This document shows positions 7,828 through 15,651 of a DNA stretch of 64,000 nt, in pieces. Source of the stretch: Alphaproteobacteria bacterium (GTDB lineage: Bacteria; Pseudomonadota; Alphaproteobacteria; Rhizobiales; CAJQND01); contig JAAEUE010000137.1 of the NCBI GenBank assembly GCA_024227565.1, positions 1 to 64,000 of the forward strand. Direction: 5' to 3'. The notes beneath the pieces were generated by a model. It did not search any database. It saw only the letters and a list, made by a program, of their open reading frames with translations, and had not been told where the DNA came from. Positions within the stretch are counted from its first letter, which is position 1. Each line of letters starts with the position of its first letter. Both the position numbers and the translations under genes were made by a program.

Positions 7828-8835
7828 TTAGAAGGATGACTTTGGTTCTGCGTCGGTGATCTTGACGGTGAAGTCTCCGGACAGAATCTTGGCCTTCACC
7901 TCGTCAACCTTCGCCTTTGCCTCAGCTGGGATCTTGCTGTCGAACTCGTAATACGGCGCAAGGCTGGCGCCGCCCTTCTGCATCATTGTCCACTCTTTGT
8001 AGTTCTCAGCCTTGAACGATCCGGCTTTCACCTGAGCAATGGCATGGGCAATGGCTTCTTCCATATGCCAAAGAGCGGAGGTGACAACCACGCCGGTGCC
8101 GTTCTCTTCCTTGTTCATGTCGTTCACATTGCCGAAGGCGATGATGCTCTTGTCGCGGGCAGCGTCCACAACACCGGCGCGTTCCGCATACAGCACATCG
8201 GCGCCGGCTTCGATCTGGGCAAAGGCTGCTTCCTTGGCTTTGGGCGGGTCGTACCAGGACCCAATGAAGGTCACTTTGTATTGGATGTCCGGATTGACCG
8301 ACTTGGCCCCTTCGATGAAGGCGTGGAACAATCTGTTCACCTCGCCAATCGGATAGCCGCCGACCATGCCCAGCTTGTTGGTCTTGGTCATGGCGCCAGC
8401 CAGGATGCCCATCAAATAGCAGGGCTCATGGATGTAGTTGTCGAAAACCGAGAAGTTCGAACCATGCGGCTTGAAGGGATCGCCCATCAAGAAGGCAATG
8501 CCGGGATATTCGTCGGCCACTTTGCGCGCTTCCTTGGAGATGCCGAAGGCCTCGCCCACAATCAGCTTCACGCCGCTTTCGCAATATTCGCGCAACACGC
8601 GGATGTAATCGGTGTTGGCCACCTTTTCGGAGAACACATATTCGATCTCGCCTTTGGCCTTTGCCGCTTCCAGTCCTTGATGAAGCCGCGCATCCCATTT
8701 CTGTTGAATGGGCTGGGTGTAAATCCCTGCCACTTTTATGGGTGCGGCGAATGCCGAGTTGACACCAAGCGCAGAGGCGCCTGCCGTAGCGGCAACCATG
8801 CCGGTGAATGAGCGACGGTTCAGATTCCAGTTCAT
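7828..8835 (-). CDS. BMP-family substrate-binding protein of the base/nucleoside importer, Tat-type signal
   Basis: The ATG at 8835 follows GGGAGGAAC and gives a 335-residue precursor. The N-terminus (NRRSFTGMVAATAGASALGVNSAFAA) has a twin-arginine motif, a modest hydrophobic stretch and an A-x-A site, so export by Tat is likely. No lipobox Cys is present, unlike many BMP-family lipoproteins. The mature domain has the BMP fold landmarks: KVAGIYTQPIQQKWDARLHQGLEAA, GEAFG near residue 108, and GADVLYAERAGVVDAARD. Family members bind purine or pyrimidine nucleosides, bases or autoinducer-like ligands. It is the first gene of the five-gene operon ending in cytosine deaminase, which favours a base as ligand. 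Confidence 0.87.
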   Translation of the reverse strand: MNWNLNRRSFTGMVAATAGASALGVNSAFAAPIKVAGIYTQPIQQKWDARLHQGLEAAKAKGEIEYVFSEKVANTDYIRVLREYCESGVKLIVGEAFGISKEARKVADEYPGIAFLMGDPFKPHGSNFSVFDNYIHEPCYLMGILAGAMTKTNKLGMVGGYPIGEVNRLFHAFIEGAKSVNPDIQYKVTFIGSWYDPPKAKEAAFAQIEAGADVLYAERAGVVDAARDKSIIAFGNVNDMNKEENGTGVVVTSALWHMEEAIAHAIAQVKAGSFKAENYKEWTMMQKGGASLAPYYEFDSKIPAEAKAKVDEVKAKILSGDFTVKITDAEPKSSF

Positions 8836-8878
8836 TTTTGTTCCTCCCAAGGGTCGGCAACCTCATGGTCGCCGCATT

Positions 8879-8909
8879 CTTATAGTGTAAAATTTTATCA
8901 AATGGTCAA
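8879..8909 (-). promoter_or_regulatory. Candidate promoter of the base-import operon
   Basis: The 139-base gap before the binding-protein gene is sharply AT-rich. On the minus strand it contains TTGACC (8904-8909) and TATAAG (8879-8884), 19 bases apart. An alternative pair is TTGTTA with TAAAAT at 16-base spacing. Both resemble sigma-70 boxes but the first spacing is long. The position, about 45 bases upstream of the start codon, fits. No obvious operator palindrome is visible. This is a sequence-only guess. Confidence 0.35.
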
Positions 8910-8974
8910 AAAATAACAACATGAGAGTTTAAAAATAAAAGTTTGGAGGTTCTGCCGCAACAGCAGGTCCAGGC

Positions 8975-9793
8975 TTATCCAGCCAGTTCTTCAGAGCGTT
9001 TGGTGGCCGCAGCGATGCCTTCGCGCAGGATACGGGGCATGGCATCATCGGCCATCAAAACCTCCAGCGCCGCAGCCGTGGTGCCGGCCGGCGAGGTGAC
9101 ATTCTCGCGCAATGTCGAGGCCGCCAAGGGGGACTGGTGCACCAATTCGCCCGCACCGGCCACGGTGGCGCGGGCAAGCTGCATGGCAATGTCGGCTGGA
9201 AGCCCTTGGGCCTCGCCGGCTGCCGCCATGCACTCGATCAGATGGAACACATAGGCAGGCCCCGATCCGGAGACGCCGGTGACCGCGTCCATCAGCTTCT
9301 CATCGTCAATCTTCACCACCTGGCCAATGGCGCTGAGCAAAGAGGACGCAAGATCGACCTGAGTTTCAGAACAATTCGCGTTGGGGCAAATGGCGGTTAT
9401 GCCCCGGCCCACGGCGGCGGGCGTGTTGGGCATGGCCCGGATGATTGCGGCGTCCGCACCGAAGGCGGCTTCAAAGCCGGAAATTGTGCACCCCGCCGCA
9501 ACGGAGAGATAGAGCGGTTTGTCGCCCTGCAGCGCCTGAAGGGCGGGCAGAACCTGGGCCATCATCTGCGGCTTCACGGCCAGCAGAACAATTTCCACAT
9601 TCGTGACTTCGGCCAGGTCCGGGTTCACGGCGAAGCCATATTCGGCCGCCAGCGCCTTCATCTCGTCTGAAACCATCGGGTCGGAGATGGCAATCTGTTC
9701 AGGTGCTGTGCCTTGCTTCAACCAGCCGTCCAGCATGGCCCCGCCCATCTTGCCGGCGCCTATCAGAACAAGCTTTCCGGCAAGGGCAGCCAT
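8975..9793 (-). CDS. proC: Pyrroline-5-carboxylate reductase
   Basis: The 272-residue cytoplasmic enzyme reduces pyrroline-5-carboxylate to proline with NAD(P)H, the last step of proline synthesis. The N-terminal Rossmann motif is LIGAGKMGGAMLDGWL, followed by LLAVKPQMM, the IIRAMPNTPAAVGRGIT block, and the C-terminal ProC signature around AVTGVSGSGPAYVFHLIECMA and LREGIAAATKRSEEL. The length is standard. Its ATG overlaps the stop of the upstream YbjN-like gene by one base, a pairing I recall from many Hyphomicrobiales, so the two are translated from one message. Confidence 0.95.
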   Translation of the reverse strand: MAALAGKLVLIGAGKMGGAMLDGWLKQGTAPEQIAISDPMVSDEMKALAAEYGFAVNPDLAEVTNVEIVLLAVKPQMMAQVLPALQALQGDKPLYLSVAAGCTISGFEAAFGADAAIIRAMPNTPAAVGRGITAICPNANCSETQVDLASSLLSAIGQVVKIDDEKLMDAVTGVSGSGPAYVFHLIECMAAAGEAQGLPADIAMQLARATVAGAGELVHQSPLAASTLRENVTSPAGTTAAALEVLMADDAMPRILREGIAAATKRSEELAG

Positions 9794-10293
9794 CAGGCTT
9801 CGCCTTGGGTCTCAAGCAGGCAAGACTGGATTGCGCCTTCAGCGGTCTCGCCGGCCCACAGAACGAACTGGAACGCGGGGTAGTAGCGCTCGCACGATTC
9901 AAGAGCGCTCACCAGAAGCGCCTCGCACTGTTCGGGCAGGATTTCCGCACCGCCCGTCAGGAACATTCCATTGCGGAACATCAGCGCACCGTCTTGGCGC
10001 CACAGATCAAAATGGCCGAGGAACAGTTGTTCGTTGATCAGCGAAACCAGACGGCTGATCTCCTCGCGCCGGTTGGCCGGCACGCGCAAATCGAAGGTGG
10101 CCGCAAGATGGACGCTCTCCAAGTCGTCGCGCCAGTTCATGCACACATGAAGATCGCTCCATGACCCTTCCACGGTCATGTTGACTTCATCGTCCCCGGG
10201 CCGGTCGAAACTCCAGCCGCGTAACGAGGCCAGGGCCTCCATGACATCCATGGGATTTGGTTCTGGTTGAAGATAGGCAGGCAGAGCCGACAT
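9793..10293 (-). CDS. YbjN-domain protein
   Basis: The start at the ATG at 10293 follows GAGGGAA and gives 166 residues (MSALPAYLQPEPNPMDVMEALA...). Longer in-frame starts upstream lack a ribosome site. The protein resembles YbjN/DUF1790-type domains, which have the fold of type III secretion chaperones: WSFDRPGDDEVNMTVEGSWSDLHVCMNW, then VSLINEQLFLGHFDLWRQDGALMFRNGM. No catalytic residues are evident. Family members are thought to act as chaperones or stress-response adapters. It is immediately upstream of proC and probably in one operon with it. Confidence 0.78.
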   Translation of the reverse strand: MSALPAYLQPEPNPMDVMEALASLRGWSFDRPGDDEVNMTVEGSWSDLHVCMNWRDDLESVHLAATFDLRVPANRREEISRLVSLINEQLFLGHFDLWRQDGALMFRNGMFLTGGAEILPEQCEALLVSALESCERYYPAFQFVLWAGETAEGAIQSCLLETQGEA

Positions 10294-10505
10294 TCTATAA
10301 TTCCCTCGCCTAGCGGTTATGCGGCTTGACCGACACTTAAAGTCCCGATGCAGGCCATCACGAGATTTCCGTTTCGAATCAAGCAACCGACTATGGAAGC
10401 GAAACTGCCCGAGTGACTGAATCGGTGCAAGGGCCCAAGCACCGCCAGCGCGGGTCCGTCCACAAGCCAGCAGGCGACATCACAGCATTAGTTGTGGAGA
10501 ACGCT

Positions 10506-10832
10506 TTAGGCGGCGCCCGGCTTGGCAGCCTTCGGTTTCGCCGGCGCCTTGCGGGCGCGGGGGGCGGGCTTCTTGGCCACGAGCGCTGCGACCTGTTCTT
10601 CGAGCGCGGTCACCTTGGAGCGCAGCTCGTCGTTTTCCTGGCGTGCCTTGGCCGCCATGTCGCGCACCGCGTCAAACTCTTCGCGCTGGACCACCTCAAG
10701 CTCGTTCAACACCCGTTCGGCCTGATTGCGGAACACGGTGTCCAGTTCGCCGCGAATGCCTTGGGCTGCGCCGGCGGCGTTCGTCATCATTTTGGCGAGT
10801 TCGTCGAAGAAGCGGGCAGACGAGGTGTTCAT
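10506..10832 (-). CDS. ubiK: UbiK/BMFP accessory protein
   Basis: The 108-residue protein begins MNTSSARFFDELAKMMTNAAGAAQGIRGEL, typical of the BMFP family whose Escherichia member UbiK (YqiC) assists the ubiquinone-biosynthesis complex and fuses membranes in vitro. Residues about 45-85 form a heptad-rich coiled coil (ARQENDELRSKVTALEEQVAALVAKK), expected to trimerise. The last 20 residues are Lys-, Ala- and Pro-rich and may contact membrane or nucleic acid. It is divergent from lgt, an arrangement often seen in alphaproteobacteria. Confidence 0.82.
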   Translation of the reverse strand: MNTSSARFFDELAKMMTNAAGAAQGIRGELDTVFRNQAERVLNELEVVQREEFDAVRDMAAKARQENDELRSKVTALEEQVAALVAKKPAPRARKAPAKPKAAKPGAA

Positions 10833-10998
10833 GTCTTTGGTCCAACTGAATTAAGTCACATCATTGTTATGGGGCGCAGGCCGGTGGCTTTCAAGGGCGC
10901 GATGGTCGCGGCCCCCGCAGCAGGGCTTGACGGATTTGCGCGAAGCACATCATGGTCGCCTGATATCCCGCGCCAACTTTTATGAAGCCGGACCCTAT

Positions 10999-11793
10999 AT
11001 GAACTTTCCCGCCATCGACCCCGTGGCCCTTCAGATCGGCCCGGTTGCCATCAAGTGGTATGGCCTGGCCTATGTGGCCGGGCTCACCTTTGCCTGGTGG
11101 TATGCCCGCAGGCTGGTGGCGAACGACCGATTGTGGCGCCGCAATTCCCTGACCACCGTGCATGTGGACGACCTTCTGTTCTGGTGCGCGATTGGCGTTA
11201 TTGCCGGCGGGCGCATGGGCTATGTGTTTTTCTATAACCCCAGCTATTACCTCGCCCACCCGATCGAGAGCCTAGCCCTTTGGCAGGGCGGCATGTCTTT
11301 CCACGGCGGCTTTTTGGGGGTCGTGGTGGCGATGTATCTGTTCGCCTGGGTGAAGGAGGTTGATTTTCTGCAGACCTTCGACCTTGCCGGCGCGGTGGTG
11401 CCCATTGGCCTGTTCTTCGGGCGCCTGGCAAATTTTATCAATGCAGAGCTTTGGGGACGCACCACCGACATGCCCTGGGGCGTGGTGTTTCCCGGCGGCG
11501 GGGCCGCCCCGCGCCACCCCAGCCAGCTGTACGAAGCGCTGCTGGAGGGGTTGGTGCTTTTCGTCGTGATCTGGTGGCTGGTTCACCGTGGGCTCAAGTT
11601 CCACAAGCCGGGCTTCATCGCCGGGGTGTTTGCATTGGGGTATGGCCTGGCGCGGATCATCGTGGAGTTCTTCCGCGAACCCGATGCGCACATTGGCTAT
11701 CTGGCCGGGCCCATCACCATGGGCATGGTGCTTTCGCTACCCATGGTGCTTGCCGGTCTGGGCTTCATGATGTGGGCCCAGAGCCGGGAATGA
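10999..11793 (+). CDS. lgt: Phosphatidylglycerol:prolipoprotein diacylglyceryl transferase
   Basis: The 264-residue integral membrane enzyme moves diacylglyceryl from phosphatidylglycerol to the lipobox Cys of prolipoproteins. The start at the ATG at 10999 (MNFPAIDPVALQIGPVAIKWYGLAY) matches the usual N-terminus; a longer upstream frame is not typical. Landmarks are the GGRMGYVFFYNP segment, the catalytic-region MSFHGGFLG, the family signature GRLANFINAELWGR, and RHPSQLYEALLEG. About seven membrane segments are present. Its stop overlaps the next start (ATGA), coupling it to the methyltransferase gene, a recurrent alphaproteobacterial pairing. Confidence 0.95.
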   Translation: MNFPAIDPVALQIGPVAIKWYGLAYVAGLTFAWWYARRLVANDRLWRRNSLTTVHVDDLLFWCAIGVIAGGRMGYVFFYNPSYYLAHPIESLALWQGGMSFHGGFLGVVVAMYLFAWVKEVDFLQTFDLAGAVVPIGLFFGRLANFINAELWGRTTDMPWGVVFPGGGAAPRHPSQLYEALLEGLVLFVVIWWLVHRGLKFHKPGFIAGVFALGYGLARIIVEFFREPDAHIGYLAGPITMGMVLSLPMVLAGLGFMMWAQSRE

Positions 11794-12887
11794 GCGGGCA
11801 GCGCGAAACCCCGCTTGAGGCGGAGCTGAAAGCCCAGATTGCCCAGGACGGGCCGATCACCATTGCCCATTACATGGCCCAAGCCTTGGGCCATCCCAAA
11901 CATGGCTACTATATGAGCCGCGATCCGTTCGGCGGGCGTGGAGATTTCATCACGGCACCAGAAGTGAGCCAGATTTTCGGCGAGCTGATCGGCGTGTGGT
12001 GCGCGGCCGGCTTTCAGATGATCGGTGCGCCGGAGCGCTTTGCCCTGGTGGAGTTGGGCCCGGGCCGCGGCACGCTGATGAGTGATGTGTTGCGGGCGGC
12101 CAAGGTGATGCCGGGCTTTCTGGCGGCAGCTGAGGTTCATCTGGTTGAGACCAGCCCTTTGATGCGGCAAAACCAGAAGATTAAGCTGGGAGGCGCCGGG
12201 GTTCCCGTCACCTGGCATGAGAGTTTTGAGAGCGTGCCGGACCTGCCGCTGATCGTGCTCGCCAACGAGTTCTTCGATGCCCTGCCCATCCGCCAGGTGC
12301 AAAAGAGCGAGGCAAATTGGCTGGAGCGGGTTGTTGGGCTGGAGGGCGATCAGTTATCGATTGGCTTGGCGCATAAGGAAGCCCCGCCCGCTTTCGCCCC
12401 GACAGAGGCGCAACCTGGAACCATTGCGGAGGTCTCCACCATCCGCGATCACATTGCGCAAACCATCGGCGGCAAGATTGCATCACACGGCGGCTGCGGG
12501 CTGGTTATAGATTACGGCCATGCGCAGTCCGCCGCCGGCGACACGCTGCAGGCCATGTCCAAGCACGGATATGTGGATGTGTTGCACCAGCCCGGCCACT
12601 GCGATGTGACGAGCCATGTGGACTTTGAGAGCCTGGCGCGCGGCTTTGAAACCGGCGGTGCCAAAACCTATGGCCCGGTGCCCCAGGGCCCGTTCCTGCA
12701 TGCCATGGGGCTTGAAGTGCGCGCGGAGAAGCTTAAAGAGAAAGCCATGAGCCGTCAGAAACGCCTGATCAACAGTGCGGTTGAGCGCCTGGCCGGCCGC
12801 GAACAGATGGGTGAACTGTTCAAGGTTCTGGCAATCACCCATCCAGACTGCCCCATGCCGGCCCCGTTTGAAGGATTGAGCGCATGA
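11790..12887 (+). CDS. MidA/NDUFAF7-type SAM-dependent methyltransferase
   Basis: Starting at the ATG at 11790 in a 4-base overlap with lgt, the protein has 365 residues. It matches the Methyltransf_28 family: MAQALGHPKHGYYMSRDPFGGRGDFITAPEVSQIFGELIG at the N-terminus, SAM motif LVELGPGRGTLMSDVLRA, and LANEFFDALPIRQ. The eukaryotic relative NDUFAF7 dimethylates an arginine of the complex I subunit NDUFS2; the bacterial target is probably a respiratory protein too, but this is inference. Its stop overlaps the next start by 4 bases. Confidence 0.88.
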   Translation: MSGQRETPLEAELKAQIAQDGPITIAHYMAQALGHPKHGYYMSRDPFGGRGDFITAPEVSQIFGELIGVWCAAGFQMIGAPERFALVELGPGRGTLMSDVLRAAKVMPGFLAAAEVHLVETSPLMRQNQKIKLGGAGVPVTWHESFESVPDLPLIVLANEFFDALPIRQVQKSEANWLERVVGLEGDQLSIGLAHKEAPPAFAPTEAQPGTIAEVSTIRDHIAQTIGGKIASHGGCGLVIDYGHAQSAAGDTLQAMSKHGYVDVLHQPGHCDVTSHVDFESLARGFETGGAKTYGPVPQGPFLHAMGLEVRAEKLKEKAMSRQKRLINSAVERLAGREQMGELFKVLAITHPDCPMPAPFEGLSA

Positions 12888-13651
12888 TTGAAGCAGAAAG
12901 CCTGAGCACCGCCCCGAACGTGCGCCACGGGTTCTTCACCCGCGAGAACGGCCATTCGGCCGGCATCTACGCCTCCCTGAACACTGGTCTGGGTTCAAAC
13001 GACGACCGGGAGACGGTGATGCAGAACCGCACAGAGATTGCCGACAAGCTCGGTGTCCCGGTGGCGCGGCTGATTGCGCCCTATCAGCACCACAGCCCGG
13101 ATGCAGTGATCGCGACGGAAGCCTGGCCAGCCCAGCATGGCCCGCGCGCCGACGCGGTGGTGACCGCCACGCCGGGTCTGGCGGTTTCAATCAATACGGC
13201 TGATTGCACACCCATTCTGTTCAGCGACCCCAAGGCGGGCGTCGTAGGCGCTGCCCATGCCGGCTGGAAGGGCGCGCTCGGCGGGGTGATTAAATGGACC
13301 GTTGCGGCCATGGAAGAGGTGGGCGCATCGCGGGCAGACATCAGCGCCGCTGTGGGGCCCACCATTTCGCAGAAGGCCTATGAAGTGGGCCCGGAATACC
13401 AGCAGCAGTTTGTGGACGAAGATGACGCCTTTGCCCGCTTCTTCGTGCCGGCAGAGCGCGAGACGCATTTCATGTTTGATCTTCCCGGCTTTGTGGAGAT
13501 GCGATTGGGCGAAGCCGGTGTGGGCACGGTGGAGAATATGAAGATCTGCACCTATTCGGACGAACAGCGCTTTTTCAGCTATCGGCGCACCACCCACCGC
13601 AAGGAACCAGATTATGGCCGGCAACTGTCGGCCATTGTGTTGAGCGACTAG
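12884..13651 (+). CDS. pgeF: PgeF/YfiH-family protein (purine nucleoside phosphorylase-like or peptidoglycan editing factor)
   Basis: The 255-residue protein has the DUF152/Cu-oxidase-4 fold residues: NVRHGFFTRENGHSAGIYASLN at the start, then YQHHS, NTADCTPIL and AAHAGWKGALGG, whose His, Cys and His form the zinc-binding active site. Relatives have been described both as purine nucleoside phosphorylases/adenosine deaminases (the human relative FAMIN/LACC1) and, in E. coli, as YfiH/PgeF, which removes wrong L-Ser from peptidoglycan precursors. It is third in a run of overlapping genes after lgt. I cannot tell which activity dominates here. Confidence 0.88.
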   Translation: MIEAESLSTAPNVRHGFFTRENGHSAGIYASLNTGLGSNDDRETVMQNRTEIADKLGVPVARLIAPYQHHSPDAVIATEAWPAQHGPRADAVVTATPGLAVSINTADCTPILFSDPKAGVVGAAHAGWKGALGGVIKWTVAAMEEVGASRADISAAVGPTISQKAYEVGPEYQQQFVDEDDAFARFFVPAERETHFMFDLPGFVEMRLGEAGVGTVENMKICTYSDEQRFFSYRRTTHRKEPDYGRQLSAIVLSD

Positions 13652-13663
13652 GAGACGAGCCTC

Positions 13664-14815
13664 ATGGCATTGCATTTTGAGATTTCTGAGTTTGAGCAGC
13701 GCAAGGCCGCTGCGGTCGGCAAGCTGAGCGAGCGTGGGCTCGATGGGCTTTTGATGTTCCAGCAGGAGTCCATGTACTACCTCACCGGGTATGACACGTT
13801 CGGGTTCTGCTTCTTTCAGTGCCTCTACCTGGGCGCCGACGGAACGCTCGCGTTATTGACCCGCGCGCCGGACTATCTGCAAGCCAAGAACACATCCTTG
13901 CTGGAGGATATCCGCATTTGGAAGGATGAGGGCGGCGCGCAGCCGGCGACCCAGTTGCGCGAGATGCTTGATGACCTGGGCTGCAAGGGCAAGAAGCTGG
14001 GGATCGAATATGATTCCTACGGGCTGACCGCGAAAAACGGCAAGGCTGTGGATGCGGCCATGGACGGTTTTGCCGAACTGCAGGATGCCTCCGGTCTGCT
14101 GGATCGGATACGCGTGGTCAAATCTGAGGCCGAACTGGTCTATGTGCGCAAATCCGGATCGCTGGCCGACGAGGCCTTGGAGGCCGGCTTGAAGCTGACC
14201 CGCGCCGGTGCCGATGAAGGCGAAATCCTTGCGGCAATGCAAGGCGCTGTGTTGGCCGGCGGCGGCGATTATCCGGGCAACGAGTTCATCATCGGGTCTG
14301 GTCCGGATGCCTTGTTGTGCCGCTACAAATCCGGCCGGCGCAAACTTGATGCCTCAGACCAGCTTACCCTGGAGTGGGCCGGAAGCTACCGCCATTACCA
14401 CGCGGCCATGATGCGCACGGTGATTATTGGAACCCCCTCCCCGCAGCACGAAAAGATGCTGGCCGCCTGCTGCGACGCCTTGAGCGCGGTTGAGGGCGCG
14501 CTGAAACCCGGCAACACGGCCGGCGATGTGTTCGACGCGCATGCAGCCGCAATGGACAGCCACGGCATGCGCGATCATCGCATGAACGCTTGCGGCTATT
14601 CTCTCGGAGCGAAGTTCACGCCAAGCTGGATGGATTGGCCAATGTTCTACACCGCCAATGATGCAGAACTCGGAACAGGCATGGTGTTTTTCACCCACAT
14701 GATCTTGATGGATGCCGGCAGCGGCAACGCCATGTGCCCCGGCCGGACCTACATAATTGGCGATGATGGGCCTGAATGTATTTCTTCCCTGCCGGTGGAG
14801 ATGATTTGCCGCTAA
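13664..14815 (+). CDS. M24 'pita-bread' hydrolase lacking metal ligands (ectoine hydrolase/creatinase-like)
   Basis: The 383-residue protein has a creatinase N-terminal domain (about 1-150) and an M24 domain (about 160-383). The five metal ligands of aminopeptidase P are missing. The usual LDxGA and SDxTRT segments read LTLEWAGSYRHYHAAMMRT (residues 234-251). The GHGIG His is replaced in CGYSLGA (310-316). The iEPG Glu is replaced in FFTHMILMD (342-350). Non-metal M24 members include creatinase-like amidinohydrolases and, as I recall, DoeA-type ectoine hydrolases. The motif MFYxxNxxEL-x-x-GMVFF-HMILMD fits the latter best. The gene follows pgeF by 12 bases. The substrate is inferred, not shown. 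Confidence 0.72.
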   Translation: MALHFEISEFEQRKAAAVGKLSERGLDGLLMFQQESMYYLTGYDTFGFCFFQCLYLGADGTLALLTRAPDYLQAKNTSLLEDIRIWKDEGGAQPATQLREMLDDLGCKGKKLGIEYDSYGLTAKNGKAVDAAMDGFAELQDASGLLDRIRVVKSEAELVYVRKSGSLADEALEAGLKLTRAGADEGEILAAMQGAVLAGGGDYPGNEFIIGSGPDALLCRYKSGRRKLDASDQLTLEWAGSYRHYHAAMMRTVIIGTPSPQHEKMLAACCDALSAVEGALKPGNTAGDVFDAHAAAMDSHGMRDHRMNACGYSLGAKFTPSWMDWPMFYTANDAELGTGMVFFTHMILMDAGSGNAMCPGRTYIIGDDGPECISSLPVEMICR

Positions 14816-14825
14816 TCGGTCAAGG

Positions 14826-14846
14826 TTGTGTACTATCTGCACACAA
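14826..14846. promoter_or_regulatory. Short palindrome upstream of the lipoprotein gene
   Basis: TTGTGT (14826-14831) and ACACAA (14841-14846) form a perfect 6-bp inverted repeat with a 9-base spacer, in the 52-base gap before the lipoprotein start. No T-run follows, so it is not a good terminator. The spacing is compatible with a dimeric regulator site overlapping a promoter. No known operator is recognised. Confidence 0.25.
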
Positions 14847-14867
14847 TAGGGAGTGATTCGGTCCGTC

Positions 14868-15584
14868 ATGATCAAGTTGGAGGCAAACCTGCCAGTGCGA
14901 TTGGCCGTTTTGAGCCTGGCCTTGGTGCTGAGCGGATGCTTGAAAAGCGGCACGCCGGTTTTGCCTCCCAGCGCGGCCGCGATTGCGCAGGCCAAAAACC
15001 TTGGCGGATCAGCCATAGATCCCACACACCGCGACGCCGGCGACCTGCTGGCCATTGAGACCGGCACGGCAGAACGGCCAGGCGGCCCTGGCGCCTTGGA
15101 CGAACCCGGCACACACGCCCCGCCGGCTGGATCGGCACCCGGAACGCGCAGCGCTGCTTCCAACCAGCAAATCGCTGCGGCTCCCCAGCCGCGCGAAACC
15201 CTAAAGCCTGCACCGGGCACCACGGCCATTCGGGCTGTGGCCGTTCCTCAGGTGAAAGGTGCGCCGGGTGATGGAAACCGGGAATTGACCGTTGCCATGC
15301 GTGAAGTTTTGAAGAATGCCGGTTGGCCAGTGCGCAGCAAGCCTGGCGATGACACGTTGACCGTGCGCGGCAAGGTGAAGCTTGGGCGAAAGAAAAAGGG
15401 CAAACAACCGATCACATTAGCCTGGGTGGTGACGGATCCGGCCGGCGATGTGCTGGGCACGGTGAAGCAGGCCAACAGGGTGCCCGCCGGCTCGGTGGAC
15501 CGGGGATTTGGGCCGAACGCAAAGTATGTGGCGCAAGCAGCAGCTCCAGGCATCTTCAATCTGGTGAAAGACGCCAAGAAGTAG
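14868..15584 (+). CDS. Predicted outer-membrane lipoprotein
   Basis: From the ATG at 14868 the product has 238 residues; a GTG at 14853 is the alternative, and neither has an ideally spaced ribosome site (AGGGAG ends at 14853). The N-terminus has a positively flanked hydrophobic stretch and lipobox LSGC (near residue 25), so Lgt should lipidate it. A Pro-, Ala- and Gly-rich linker follows, then a C-terminal domain of about 110 residues (from VAVPQVKGAPGDGNRELTVAMREVLKNAG) rich in alternating Lys and hydrophobic residues. I do not recognise this domain. The gene converges on a peptidoglycan-binding gene across a shared terminator. Confidence 0.72.
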   Translation: MIKLEANLPVRLAVLSLALVLSGCLKSGTPVLPPSAAAIAQAKNLGGSAIDPTHRDAGDLLAIETGTAERPGGPGALDEPGTHAPPAGSAPGTRSAASNQQIAAAPQPRETLKPAPGTTAIRAVAVPQVKGAPGDGNRELTVAMREVLKNAGWPVRSKPGDDTLTVRGKVKLGRKKKGKQPITLAWVVTDPAGDVLGTVKQANRVPAGSVDRGFGPNAKYVAQAAAPGIFNLVKDAKK

Positions 15585-15590
15585 CCACGA

Positions 15591-15617
15591 AAAAAGGCCG
15601 GCACTGGGCCGGCCTTC
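15591..15617 (-). terminator. Intrinsic terminator between convergent genes
   Basis: AAGGCCGGC (15594-15602) pairs perfectly with GCCGGCCTT (15608-15616) around a 5-base loop. On the minus strand the stem is followed by T6, a textbook terminator for the peptidoglycan-binding gene. On the plus strand it is followed only by CCTTC, so it probably serves the lipoprotein gene less well. Confidence 0.85.
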
Positions 15618-15651
15618 CTTCAAATCAGAATTGATACTGGCAAGCTGGAGC

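Noticed and set aside
8044..8811. Plus-strand open frame (255 codons) opposite the BMP binding-protein gene
   Set aside because: The minus-strand gene has a signal peptide, ribosome site and family motifs; the antisense frame has none.
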